From assembly GCF_014205055.1 (NCBI RefSeq), contig NZ_JACHMS010000001.1, positions 8,631,285 through 8,695,284 on the forward strand: a stretch of 64,000 bases of DNA, read 5' to 3'. Positions 9,130-20,300 of this stretch are shown one piece after another; positions within the stretch are counted from its first letter, which is position 1; every line of letters starts with the position of its first letter. The notes beneath the pieces were generated by a model, which did not search any database, was not told where the DNA came from, and saw only the letters and a list, made by a program, of their open reading frames with translations. A program made the translations under genes and the position numbers. Source of the stretch: Streptomyces luteogriseus. GTDB taxonomy: Bacteria; Actinomycetota; Actinomycetes; Streptomycetales; Streptomycetaceae.

Positions 9130-10128
9130 GTGCCGGTCATCTCGGCGCCCCAGGAGTTCTACCAGGACGACTTGTACGTCGATCTCGGTGCCGTACTCGG
9201 AATGCCCCTGTTCCTCAAGTGTGAGGGCTTCAACTTCACCGGATCCATCAAACAGAAGGCCGCCGTGGAGATGGTGGAGGCCGCCGAACGGGACGGCGTC
9301 ATCGCGCCGGACTCCGTCCTGGTCGAGTCCTCGTCGGGAAACCTCGGCATCGCGCTCAGCGTGATCGCCGCTGCCAAAGGCCACCGCTTCGTCTGCGTCA
9401 CCGACTCCCGCTGCAACCTGGCGGCCAAGCGCCTCATGACGGTGCTCGGCGCCACGGTGCACACCGTCACCGAACCAGACGACGAAGGCGGATTCCTCGC
9501 CGCCCGCATCCGTCACGTGCGCGGCCTGTGCGCGGCGGACGACCGGTACGTGTGGCTCAACCAGTATGAGAACGCGGCCAATTGGCGAGCGCACTACCGG
9601 CACACCGCGCCGGCCGTCGACCGCGCCTTCCCGGACCTCGACGTGCTGTTCGTCGGGGCGGGCACCACGGGCACGCTGATGGGGTGCGCGCGCTGGTACC
9701 GGGAACACCGCCCGGACGTACGCATCGTGGCCGTGGACAGCGTGGGATCCGTGGCGTTCGGGCATCCGCCGGGGCCGCGCATGATTCCCGGGCTCGGCTC
9801 CGGTGTCCGACCGCCCCTGCTGGACGAGGAGTTCGTCGACGAGGTGATCCTCGTGCCGGAGCGGGAGACGGTGCGGATGTGCCATCGCCTCGCCGGGGGC
9901 GGATTCGTCTTCGGCGGGTCCACCGGCACCGTGGTCAGCGGCGCCAGACAGTGGCTCGATGCGAAGCACAGGCGCACCGGACTCACCTGCGTGGCGATCT
10001 CACCGGACATGGGCGAGCGCTATCTCGACACCGTCTACCAGGAGAACTGGGTGGAAGGGATCTACGGCCGCGAGGCGCTGGGGGCCGGGCGGCCGGATCC
10101 GACCGTGCGTCAGATCAACCGGATCTGA
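9130..10128 (+). CDS. sbnA: SbnA-like PLP enzyme for 2,3-diaminopropionate (cysteine synthase fold)
   Basis: A 332-residue fold-II PLP enzyme starting at GTG with a GGGAGG site 5 bases upstream. The PLP lysine is in FTGSIKQKAA, the substrate loop is SSSGNLG in place of the TSGNTG of cysteine synthase, and the phosphate-binding loop is GAGTTGTLMG. SbnA joins O-phosphoserine to glutamate to give the intermediate that SbnB cleaves to Dap. The gene ends 19 bases inside the convergent PIN-like gene. Dap supply is strongly suggested by the sbnB-sbnA pair beside a stand-alone A-T gene. Confidence 0.88.
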   Translation: MPVISAPQEFYQDDLYVDLGAVLGMPLFLKCEGFNFTGSIKQKAAVEMVEAAERDGVIAPDSVLVESSSGNLGIALSVIAAAKGHRFVCVTDSRCNLAAKRLMTVLGATVHTVTEPDDEGGFLAARIRHVRGLCAADDRYVWLNQYENAANWRAHYRHTAPAVDRAFPDLDVLFVGAGTTGTLMGCARWYREHRPDVRIVAVDSVGSVAFGHPPGPRMIPGLGSGVRPPLLDEEFVDEVILVPERETVRMCHRLAGGGFVFGGSTGTVVSGARQWLDAKHRRTGLTCVAISPDMGERYLDTVYQENWVEGIYGREALGAGRPDPTVRQINRI

Positions 10129-10592
10129 CTCCGTTCGTCCTCGCCCAGGGTGGCCGCGTAGCAGTACGAGGCGCGGCCCGTGGAGAGCAGCGGCGCGTTG
10201 CGCACGCCCGCCGCGTACGAGGAGTGGCAGGCCGCGAGGACTTCCGGACCCTCGATGTGCCGGTCCACCGATCTGGCGTACAGCTTGCCTGCTGACGCCG
10301 CGTCCTGCGGGGTCAGCTCCAGCAGTTCGACGCCGCCGGGGCCGAGCAGCCCCTGCACGGCCGTACCGACGCCCGACTGATGGGATTTCGTGCAGTATTC
10401 GTCCCAACAAGTGCGCATGGCACAGGAAACCGCAAATGTGACTGCGGGTATCACGAGGCGGAGTTCTCCGGCGCTCATGGCCGCTTTGACGGAGGACGCG
10501 GCCGATGAGTGGCCGACCGCGATCTCGTACAGGGCAAAGGAATCGGGTACTGCGCACCCATCTGATGTTCCCAGAAGGTCGTGCAGCTTCAC
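10110..10592 (-). CDS. Small PIN-domain-like protein, function unknown
   Basis: A 160-residue leftward gene starting at GTG 10590-10592 with GGGGAG about 7 bases upstream, the only good ribosome site in the frame. The N-terminal PDSFALYE and later GPEVLAACHSS resemble the strand-helix pattern of PIN-like proteins common in actinomycetes. The usual set of catalytic Asp residues is incomplete, so nuclease activity is doubtful. It points against all neighbours and overlaps the end of sbnA by 19 bases. I cannot assign a function; without an antitoxin partner beside it, a toxin role is not supported. Confidence 0.55.
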   Translation of the reverse strand: MKLHDLLGTSDGCAVPDSFALYEIAVGHSSAASSVKAAMSAGELRLVIPAVTFAVSCAMRTCWDEYCTKSHQSGVGTAVQGLLGPGGVELLELTPQDAASAGKLYARSVDRHIEGPEVLAACHSSYAAGVRNAPLLSTGRASYCYAATLGEDERSQIRLI

Positions 10593-10825
10593 TGATGCTC
10601 CCCTCGGTCTCAGGGCAGTTCGTGTGATGGAGGCTAAAGGATAGCTTCCGAAGGCCCCGGAGAAGACCCTCGATCGCACGTGAGAATCCAGGAATGACCA
10701 CACGATATCGAAGTGATGAAAGCCCGTGATGGGGTGGGCTCCTCGGGCTTGTGAACACTGTCGAGCCAGCTGCGGGGCCGCGTTCTCCACGTCACCGGCC
10801 CCACTATCGAAATCGAGGTTGTGGT
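10593..10825. promoter_or_regulatory. Divergent intergenic region with two hairpins before mbtH
   Basis: Contains the promoters of the leftward PIN-like gene and, probably, of the mbtH-NRPS transcript. Two inverted repeats lie on the mbtH side: AAGCCCG at 10720-10726 with CGGGCTT at 10744-10750, and GGGGCCG at 10774-10780 with CGGCCCC at 10796-10802. They could attenuate or terminate transcription or bind a regulator. No convincing -35/-10 pair was recognised. Confidence 0.35.
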
Positions 10826-11041
10826 GTGACGAACCCCTTTGACGACACCGAGGGAAAGTTCCTCGTCCTCATGAACGAGGAGGAACAGTACTCGCTGTGG
10901 CCCAGTTTCATCGAGGTGCCCAAGGGCTGGCGGACCGTGCTTGACGAGACAGACCGGAACACCTGTGTCGACTTCATCGAGAAGAACTGGACGGATATGC
11001 GGCCCAAATCCCTCCGGGACGCAATGGACACGCACGCCTGA
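10826..11041 (+). CDS. MbtH-family NRPS chaperone
   Basis: A 71-residue protein starting at GTG 10826 after GAGG. The sequence begins VTNPFDDTEGKFLVLMN and shows the family's conserved tryptophan surface (SLWPSF, KGWRTV, KNWTDMRPKSLRD). MbtH proteins bind A domains and are needed for their folding and activity. It is the only copy in the window and immediately precedes the giant NRPS genes, so it should serve these A domains and possibly the free A-T protein. A longer in-frame ATG at 10751 adds a leader unlike MbtH. Confidence 0.95.
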   Translation: MTNPFDDTEGKFLVLMNEEEQYSLWPSFIEVPKGWRTVLDETDRNTCVDFIEKNWTDMRPKSLRDAMDTHA

Positions 11042-11053
11042 GGAAGGAAGCCG

Positions 11054-11094
11054 AGCCAGGGCGGGCCACCCGTGCGGTGGCGCCCGCCCTGGCT
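11054..11094 (+). terminator. Strong hairpin between mbtH and the first NRPS gene
   Basis: AGCCAGGGCGGGC (11054-11066) pairs with GCCCGCCCTGGCT (downstream arm ending at 11094), with an inner CACC/GGTG extension, a single-base bulge and a five-base loop. A pyrimidine-rich tract follows (TTGATTCTCTTTCC). It looks like an intrinsic terminator or partial attenuator that would lower NRPS transcript relative to mbtH, or it marks the 3' end of the mbtH transcript. Confidence 0.65.
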
Positions 11095-11166
11095 TGATTC
11101 TCTTTCCTCCCCCTTCCTTCCGTTCCTCCCTTTTCCGTCGTTCACAACTCATGGGGCAGGTAGCAG

Positions 11167-14100
11167 GTGTCTGACGCTCAAGCCACTCGTCGACCGTTGT
11201 CCGCCGCGCAGCACGGTGTCTGGTTCGCCCACCAGCAGGGGCTCACCGACCTGGACTTCAGCCTCGCGCAGTGCATCGACATCCGTGGCGCGGTCGACGC
11301 GGACCTCTTCAGGGCCGCCGTCGGCTCGGCCCTGACCGAGGCCGAGGCCCTGCGCGTCCGCTTCACCGAGGACGCCGACGGCGTGTGGCAGACACCCATG
11401 CCCGTCCCTCATGATGCCCTGACGTGCCACGACGTGTCGGCGGAGCCCGATCCTGCCGAGACCGCCCTGCGCTGGATGCGCGAGGACCGCGCCCGGTCCG
11501 TCGACCTGCTCGCCGACCGGCTCTACGACCTGGCCCTGTTCCGCCTCTCGCCTGACCGCCACCTCTGGTACACGCGTGCCCACCACGCCGTCATCGACGG
11601 CTACGGCGCCTCCTTGTTCACCCGCCGTGTCGCGCAGATCTACACCGCCCTCGCGGAACGACGTCCCTGCGGCGAACCGACGTTCGGGACCCTCGCCGGA
11701 CTCGTCGAGGAGGACGAGGAGTACCGCTCCTCACCGGACTTCGCCGAGGACCGGGCGTACTGGGAAACCCAACTGGCCGACCGCCCCGCGCGGTTCAGCC
11801 TGTCGCGCCGCACCGCCACCTCGCGCGGTTCCTCCCTGCGCGCCACCATCCGCCTCGCCGCGGACCTGAACGACGACCTCGTCGCCGCCGCCCGCGCCGC
11901 CCGCACCCACTGGTCCGTGGTCCTCACGGCCGCCGTCGCGCTATACGCGCACCGCATGACGGGCGCCGACCACGTCACGCTCGGCTTCCCCGTCACCGCC
12001 CGCGTCACCCTCACTGCCCGCCGCACCCCCGGCATGACCGCGAACGTCGTGCCGCTCCGGCTCGTCGTCCGCGCGGATGACGACTTCGGGCAGCTCATCG
12101 GGCGCACCACCCAGGCAGTTAAGGAGGCGCTGCGCCACCAGCGGTACCGCCAAGAGGACCTCCAGCGCCACTTCGCGCCGTCCCCCGACCCCACCGGTTC
12201 CTTCGGGCCGCTGGTCAACATCATGGGCCTCCAGGACGGTCTCACTTTCGACGGGCACCCCGGCCAGCTTCTCAACCTCGGCAACGGCCCCCTCGACGAC
12301 CTGGCCTTCGACATCTACGGCACGGCACGCGGCGAACAGCTCGTCATCCACCTCGACGGCAACGAGACCCTGTACACCACCGACGAACTCACCTGGCACC
12401 TCGCCCGGTTCGAGCACACCCTGGCCGCGGCCCTGGCCGAGCCGGCCCGCGCCGTCGGCGAGCTGGACGTGGTGCCAGCCCAGGAACGGAAGCTGCTCCT
12501 CGACGCCTGGAACGCCACGGCCGCGCAGGAGTGGACCGCGGCGCCGGCGGAGCGGATAACCGAGCTGGCGCAGCGCACCCCGGACGCGCCCGCGGTGCTC
12601 GCGCAGGACGCTGTCCTCTCGTACGGGCGGCTGAACGCCCGCGCCAACCGGGTCGCCCAGCTCCTCATCGAGCACGGCGCGGGCCCGGAGCGCACCGTCG
12701 CCGTGGTCAGGAACCGGTCCGCAGACTGGCCCGTGACGCTGCTCGCGGTAGCGAAGGCGGGGGCGGCGTGCCTGGTGCTGGACCCGGAGGCCGACGGGGG
12801 GACCGACGCGTACGCTGACGTCCTGGAGGCGGCGCGGGCGGTGTGCGTGCTCACCTCCGCACACGCGCCAGGGCCGGTGGCCCCGACCCGGCCCCGCATC
12901 AGCCTGGGCGAGCCCCGCACCGAGGAGGCGCTGGCCGACCGGTCGGACGCCGACGTCACCGACGCGGACCGCACCGCGCCGCTGCTGCCCTCACACCCCG
13001 CGCAGGTGAGCCGTTCGACGGGCCTGATCACCACGTACGCGGCACTCGCCAACCAACTCGCCTGGCTGCGAACCCGCCACCCGCAGGGCCCCGGCGACCG
13101 CGTCCTGCAGGGGACCTCGCCGCTGTGGGAGTGCCACTGGGCGTTGGGCGGCGGTGCGACGCTCGTCGTCCCCGACCGCGCGGCGGCCCCGCGCGACTCG
13201 GCCCGCGTCGCCGCCGACCTGGCCGCGGACATCGCCACCCGGCAGATCACGGCCCTGCACACCACCCCGACCGTGCTCGCCGCCCTCCTCGCCCACCTCG
13301 ACGAGCCGGGCACGGAGACGTACCCCTCCCTGCGCACCGTCGTTTGCGACGGCGAACCCCTTTCACCTCATCTCGCCGCACGCTTCGGTGACGTACTGGG
13401 CGGCGCCACCCTGTGCACCGGGTACGCGCCGGTGGAAACCGCCGTGCACGCCACGGCCGGGGACGCCGAGACCGCGGCTCAGCCCGGTAGCGCCTCGATC
13501 GGCAGGCCCGTGCCCGGAACCCGGGTGTACGTCCTGGATGCCTCGCTGCGCCCGGCACCCGTCGGCGTGACCGGTGAACTGTACGTGGCCGGGCAGCAGT
13601 CGGCGCGCGGCTACGCGGGCCGTCCCGGGCGGACCGTCGAGCGCCTCGTCGCCGACCCGCACGGCGCGCGGGGGGAGCGGATGTACCGCAGCGGCGACCT
13701 CGCGCGCTGGCGTGCCGACGGAAGCCTCGAGCTCGTAGGCCGCGCAGTGGAGTTCGGAAGCGTCGCCGATTGGCATACGGAGGTCGCCGCCGCCGTCGCC
13801 GCTCACCCGCACGTCGGTCAGGCGGTGGCCGTCGTCCGCGAGGACACGGCCCGGACCGCCGTCACCACCGCCTATGTCGTGCCGCCGGCCGGGACCGAAG
13901 CCCACCCGGAGGCGATCCGGCTCCACGCCGCCGAACGCCTGCCCGAGGCACAGGCGCCGACGGCCGTGGTCGTGCTCGATGCGTTCCCCGTCACCGCCCG
14001 GCACACCCTGGACCGCGCGGCGCTGCCGCTCCCGGCCCCCGCGGCAGCAACGGCCCGGCGCACCGCGCGCACCCCACGCGAGGAAACCCTCTGCCGAGCG

Positions 14101-14320
14101 TTCGCCGAGGTCCTCGGCGTCGACACGCCCGGCATCGACGACAGCTTCTTCGAGCTCGGCGGCCAGTCCCTGACGTCGATCCGGCTGCTCAGCCGGGTCC
14201 GCACCGAACTCGGTGTCGAACTGCCGGTACGCGCCCTGTTCGAGGCGCCCACCGTGGCCCGCCTCGCGCGGCGCGTCGACGCGGCCGAACAGGCCACCCG
14301 CGTCGGCCTCGTCCCCGCGC
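11167..14320 (+). other. Module 1: EntF-like C1, degenerate A1, T1
   Basis: C1 (about residues 10-440) differs from all other C domains here and resembles the EntF/first-module type, with an intact HHAVIDG at 11581. A1 (about 12540-14030) has lost the TSGSTGxPKG loop (only SRSTGLITTY remains near 13005-13034), the FDxS core, the QVKIRGF region and the NGKxDR lysine (now ARHTLDR). The GPTE motif reads APVE. The reading frame and the A7 motif YRSGDLARWRADG are intact, so the shell may be kept as scaffold. T1 has a good carrier motif, GGQSL (Ser codon 14167). T1 must be loaded from outside or the module is skipped. Confidence 0.85.
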
Positions 14321-17300
14321 AACGACCCGACTGGCTCCCGCTCTCCTTCGCGCAGCGTCGGCTGTGGTTCCTCAACCGCCTCGAAGGACCGGCGTCGACC
14401 GCGTACAACATGCCGTTCGCCGTACGCCTCACCGGCGACCTGGACCGCGAGGCGCTGGCCGCCGCGCTACGCGACGTCGTCGTCCGGCACGAGTCGCTGC
14501 GCACCGTCTTCCCGGAAGGGCCGGACGAAGCGCCCTACCAGAAGATCCTGGACCCCGACGAGATCCCCGCCGACCTCCTGGCCACAGCCTCCGCGACCGC
14601 CGACGACCTGCCGGACCTGCTCACCCGCGCCGCCGCCGACACCTTCGACCTGACCCTCGAACTGCCACTGCGTGCAACGGCCTTCACCCTCGGCGCGACC
14701 GAGCACGTGCTGCTCCTGGTGATGCACCACATCGCGGGCGACGGCTGGTCGATGGTCCCGCTCGCACGGGACCTGGTGACGGCGTACGAGCTGCGGGTGG
14801 CGGGAAAGTCCCCGGACTGGAAGCCGCTGCCGGTCCAGTACGCGGACTACACCCTGTGGCAGCACCGCATCCTCGGCGACGAGAACGACCCCAAGAGTCG
14901 GCTCTCACATCAACTCGCCTACTGGGCAAAGGCTTTGGAGGCCATTCCCGAGCATCTCGACTTGCCCGCGGACCGGCCCCGCCCGGCCCTGTCCTCCCAC
15001 CGGGGCGAGAGCGTGCCGGTCGAGATCGGCCCCGAGACGCATCGGGCTCTGGCCGCCCTGGCCCAGGAGAGCGACGCCAGCCTCTTCATGGTGGTGCAGG
15101 CCGCATTCGCCGCTCTGCTGTCGCGGATGGGCGCAGGCACGGACATCCCGATCGGTACGCCGATCGCCGGGCGTACGGATGAGGCGCTGGATGACCTGGT
15201 CGGGTTCTTCGTGAACACGCTGGTGCTGCGGACCGACCTGTCGGGCGACCCGACGTTCCGTGAGCTGGTGGAGCGGGTCCGCGAGACCGACCTGGCGGCG
15301 TACGCGCACCAGGATGTGCCGTTCGAGCACCTCGTGGAAGTGCTCAACCCGGTCCGCTCCATGGCCTCCCATCCGCTGTTCCAGGTGATGCTCGCCTTCC
15401 AGAACAACGCTGCGCCCCACTTCGAACTCCCCGGCCTCACCACAAAGATCGACCAACTTGACACCCGGACGGCGAAGTTCGCCCTGCTCCTCAACATCAC
15501 CGAGCAGCACGGCGACGGCGTGCCCGCCGGTCTGACGGGGTTCCTGGAGTTCTCCACCGACCTGTTCGACCGGGGGACGGTCGAGGGGCTGGTGGAGCGG
15601 TTCGGCCGTGTGCTGGCCGGGGCCGTGGCTGATGCGAATGTTCGGGTGAGTGGGCTGGAGGTGCTGTCGGACGTCGAGCGGCGTGAGCTGCTGGAGGTTC
15701 GCAATGCGACCGGGGTTGAGGTTGCGTGGGTGTCGTTGCCGGCGGGCTTTGAGGCGCAGGTGGCGCGGACGCCTGAGGCGACGGCGGTGGTGTTCGAGGA
15801 CGTCCGGCTCACCTACGCGGAGCTGAATGCGCGGGCGAATCGTCTGGCGCGTGTGCTGGTGGAGAAGGGTGCTGGTCCGGAGCGTGTGGTGGCGTTGATG
15901 CTGCCGCGTTCGGAGTGGTTGCCGGTGGCTTTGCTGGCGGTGGTGAAGTCGGGGGCGGCGTACGTGCCGGTGGACCCGGCCTATCCGGCGGACCGGGTCG
16001 CGTACATGTTCCAGGATGCGGATCCGGTGGCGGTGGTGTCGGCCGGGCCGGTGGACGAGGCGGTGCTGGGGGGCCGGGCGCAGGTGGTACTGGACGAGCC
16101 CACGACCCAGGCGCTCGCCGGGCCCTCGGACGCGTACGCGGATGCGGATCTGTCCATTGGGGAGCGTGGTGGTGTGCTGCGGCTGGAGCACCCGGTGTAT
16201 GTGATGTACACGTCTGGGTCGACGGGGCGGCCGAAGGGTGTGGTGTTCCCGGCGGGCGCGATGGTGAACCTGCTGGCCTGGCATACGCAGATTCTCACTG
16301 GCGGTGTGGGTAAGCGGACGGGTCAGTTCGCCGCCCTGGGGTTTGATGCGGCGGCGCATGAGATGTTCTCGGCGCTGTGGTCGGGCAAGACGCTGGTGGT
16401 GCCGCGGGATGAGACACGGCGGGGCGCGGCGGAGCTGGTGCGCTGGTTCGCCCAGCATGAGGTCGGTGAGCTGTTCGCTCCGATGCCGATGGTGGAGGCG
16501 GTCGCCGAAGCAGCCGCCGAACTCGGCCTGGATCTACCTGGGTTGACGGATGTGGCGCAGGCTGGTGAGGCGCTGGCGTTGCATGGTGCGGTGCGGGAGT
16601 TCTTCGCGTCGGTGCCGGGGCGGCGGGTGCACAACTACTACGGCCCCACCGAAACCCACGTGGTGACGGCACTCTCCCTTGAGGGTGATCCGGCGGAGTG
16701 GCCGGTGTTGCCGTCGATCGGTACTCCGGTGGCCAACAGCCGTGTCTACGTCCTGGATGCCTCGCTGCGCCCGGTCCCGGTCGGCGTGGCCGGTGAGCTC
16801 TACCTGGCGGGTGCGCAGCTGGCGCGCGGTTACCTCAACCGCCCGGCCCTGACGGCGGAGCGTTTCGTGGCGGATCCGTTTGCGGGTCCGGGTGAGCGTA
16901 TGTACCGCTCGGGTGACCTGGCCCGCTGGCGGGCTGACGGGACGGTGGAGTTCCTGGGCCGGGCCGACTTCCAGGTGAAGATCCGCGGTTTCCGGGTGGA
17001 ACTCGGTGAGGTCGAAGCAGTCCTCGCCACCCACCCCGACATCGCCCAGGTCGCAGTGGTGGCCCGTGAGGACCAGCCCGGCGGCAAGTGCCTCGTCGCC
17101 TACGTCATCCCGTCGAACGCCGCCACGGCCACCGTGGATACGCCGCATATACGCCGCTACGTCGGTGAGCGGCTGCCGGAGTTCATGGTGCCGTCGGCGG
17201 TCGTGGTCCTGGACGCGCTGCCGTTGACGGCGAACGGCAAGCTGGACCGGCGCGTTCTGCCCGCCCCCGAGTACGGGGCAGCCGATGAGGGCCGTGGTCC

Positions 17301-20300
17301 GCGTAACGGTCATGAGCAGGTGCTGTGCGCGGCCTTCACCGAGGTGCTCGGCGTGGAGAAGGTCAGGATCGACGACAGCTTCTTCGACCTGGGCGGCCAC
17401 TCCCTGCTGGCGACCCGCCTGATCAGCCGCATTCGCACCCGGCTGGGCGTGGAGCTGCCCCTGCGCTCGCTCTTCGAGGGGCCCACCGTGGTCCAGCTCG
17501 CCGAGCGGATCGAGGCCGACGGCGCGGCCGCTCGTGTCGCGGTGTCGCCCGCCGCACGCCCTGCGGAGGTGCCCCTGTCGTTCGCCCAGCGTCGGCTCTG
17601 GTTCCTCAACCGATTCGAGGGCTCGGCCACCTCCACGTACAACTTGCCCATCGCCCTGCGCCTGACCGGAACCCTGGACCGTGATGCCCTCGCCGCGGCT
17701 CTGCGTGATGTCATCAGCCGCCATGAATCGCTGCGGACCGTCTTCCCCGAGGGCACCGACGGCACCCCCTTCCAGCGCGTCCTCGACGTCGACCGGGCCA
17801 CCGTGCGGCTGGACGTGCTCCCCGTGACTGCCGCCGAACTGCCCGCGCGTATGGCCGAGGCCGCGGGCTGCGGGTTCGACCTGACCGACGGACTGCCCCT
17901 GCGAGCCTGGCTCTTCACGCTCGACGACACCACGCACGTGCTGTCCGTCGTGCTCCACCACATCGCCGGTGACGGCTGGTCGATGGCACCCCTGGCACGC
18001 GACCTGGAGGCCGCGTACGTGGCGCGTATTGCCGGCCGGGCCCCGCGGTGGGAACCGCTGCCGGTGCAGTACGCCGACTACGCACTCTGGCAGCGCGAGC
18101 TGCTCGGCGACGAGCGCGACCCCGACAGCCTGCTCAGTCGTCAGCTCGCCTACTGGAAGACCCAACTCAGCGATCTGCCTGACCAGTTGACGCTCCCCAC
18201 GGACCGTCAGCGCCCCGCCGTCGCCTCCTATCGCGGTGACAGCGTGACGTTCACGCTGGACGCCGAGCTGCATGCACGCCTCGCCGACCTGGCCCGTGAG
18301 TCCGGCGCGAGTGTGTTCATGGTGGTGCGGGCGGCGTTCGCTGCGCTGCTCTCGCGGCTCGGGGCCGGGACGGACATCCCGATCGGCTCGCCGATGGCCG
18401 GGCGCACGGACGAGGCGCTCGACGATCTCGTCGGGTTCTTCGTGAACACGCTCGTGCTCCGCACCGACCTGTCCGGCGACCCGACCTTCCGCGAACTGCT
18501 CGACCGGGTCCGCGAGACCGACCTGGCCGCGCACGCGCACCAAGACGTGCCCTTCGAGCACCTCGTAGAGGTGCTCAACCCGGTCCGGTCGATGGCGGCG
18601 CACCCGCTCTTCCAAGTGATGCTGGCCTTCCAGAACGTCGAGGAACCACAGCTGCGGCTCCCCGGCCTCACCGTCGCCCCCGAACCGGCCGCCGCCCCGG
18701 CCGCCCGCTTCGACCTCTGCGTCTATCTCGACGAGTCGCGCACGGACACCGGCGCCGAGGCGGGCCTCGCGGGCGTACTGGAGTTCGCCACCGACCTGTA
18801 CGACCGGGACACGGCCGAGGAACTGGTGGCCCGTTTCGAGCGTGTCCTGCGCAGTGTGGTCCATGACCCGGACCGGCCCGTCGCGGCCCTCGACGTACTG
18901 GCGCCCGAGGAGCGGCGGCGGATCGTCGAGGAGTGGAACAGCACCGACACCCCGGTGCGGCAGGCGCCCCTGTCGGTCCTGTTCGAGGCGCAGGTGGCGC
19001 GCACCCCGGACGCGACGGCCGTGGTCCACGGGGACATCGAACTGACCTACGCGGAACTCAACGCCAGCGCCAACCGGCTGGCTCGCCTGCTCGTCGAGCA
19101 GGGGGCGGGCCCGGAGCGGCTCGTCGCGCTCGCCCTGCCCAGGTCCGTCGACCAGGTCGTCGCGGTGTACGCCACCGTGAAGGCCGGCGCGGCCTACCTT
19201 CCCGTCGACCCCGAATACCCGGCCGACCGGATCGCGTACATGCTCGACGACGCGCGCCCCGTGTGCGTCCTCACCGCGGCCGACACCATGGACCTGCTGC
19301 CGTGCGACCTGCCCGTCCTCGTCCTCGACGATCCAGGCCTTCGTGCCTCGCTCGCCGACCGGCCCGCCACCGACCTGGGCGACGCCGACCGGGCCGCGCC
19401 CCTGGAGCTCTCGCACCCCGCGTACGTGATCTACACCTCCGGCTCCACCGGCCGCCCCAAGGGCGTACTGATCCCGCACGACGCCATCGTGAACCGCCTC
19501 GCGTGGATGCAGGCCAAACATCCGCAGCGGGCCGGCGACCGCATCCTGCAGAAGACGCCGACCGGCTTCGACGTCTCCGTCTGGGAGTTCTTCTGGGCCC
19601 TGCAGGTCGGCGCGACCCTGGTAGTCGCCGATCCGGGCGGGCACCGCGACCCCGCTTATCTCGTCGAGGTCATCCGCGCCCAGCGGGTCACGACGCTGCA
19701 GTTCGTGCCGTCCATGCTCGCCGTGTTCCTCGCGGAGCCGACCGCCTCCACGTGCACGACGCTGCACACGGTGATCCTCGGCGGCGAGGCCACCTCCCTC
19801 GAACTCGCGGAGAAGTTCCGCGAGACCCTGGACTCGGGACTGTTCAATCTGTACGGCCCCACCGAGGCGTCCATCGACGTCACCCGCTGGGTGGTCCGCC
19901 ACGAGCCCGGGGCCCCGAGCGTGCCGATCGGCGCGCCCGTGTGGAACACCCGCGCCTATGTCCTGGACGAGCGGCTGCGGCCGGTCCCGGCGGGCGTGCC
20001 CGGCGAACTCTACGTATCCGGCGTGCAGTTGGCCCGCGGCTATGTGGGCAGGCCTGGGCTGACCGCGGACCGGTTCGTCGCGAACCCGTACGACCCCGCT
20101 GGGCGGCGCATGTACCGCACCGGGGACCTGGTGCGGTGGCGGGCCGACGGGAACATCGAGTTCCTCGGGCGCACCGACTTCCAGGTGAAGATCCGCGGCT
20201 TCCGCGTGGAGCTCGGCGAGGTCGAGTCGGCCGTCGCCGCCCACCCGGCCGTCGCACAGGCCGTCGTCACCGTCCACACAGGCGAGGGCCGCGACCCTCG

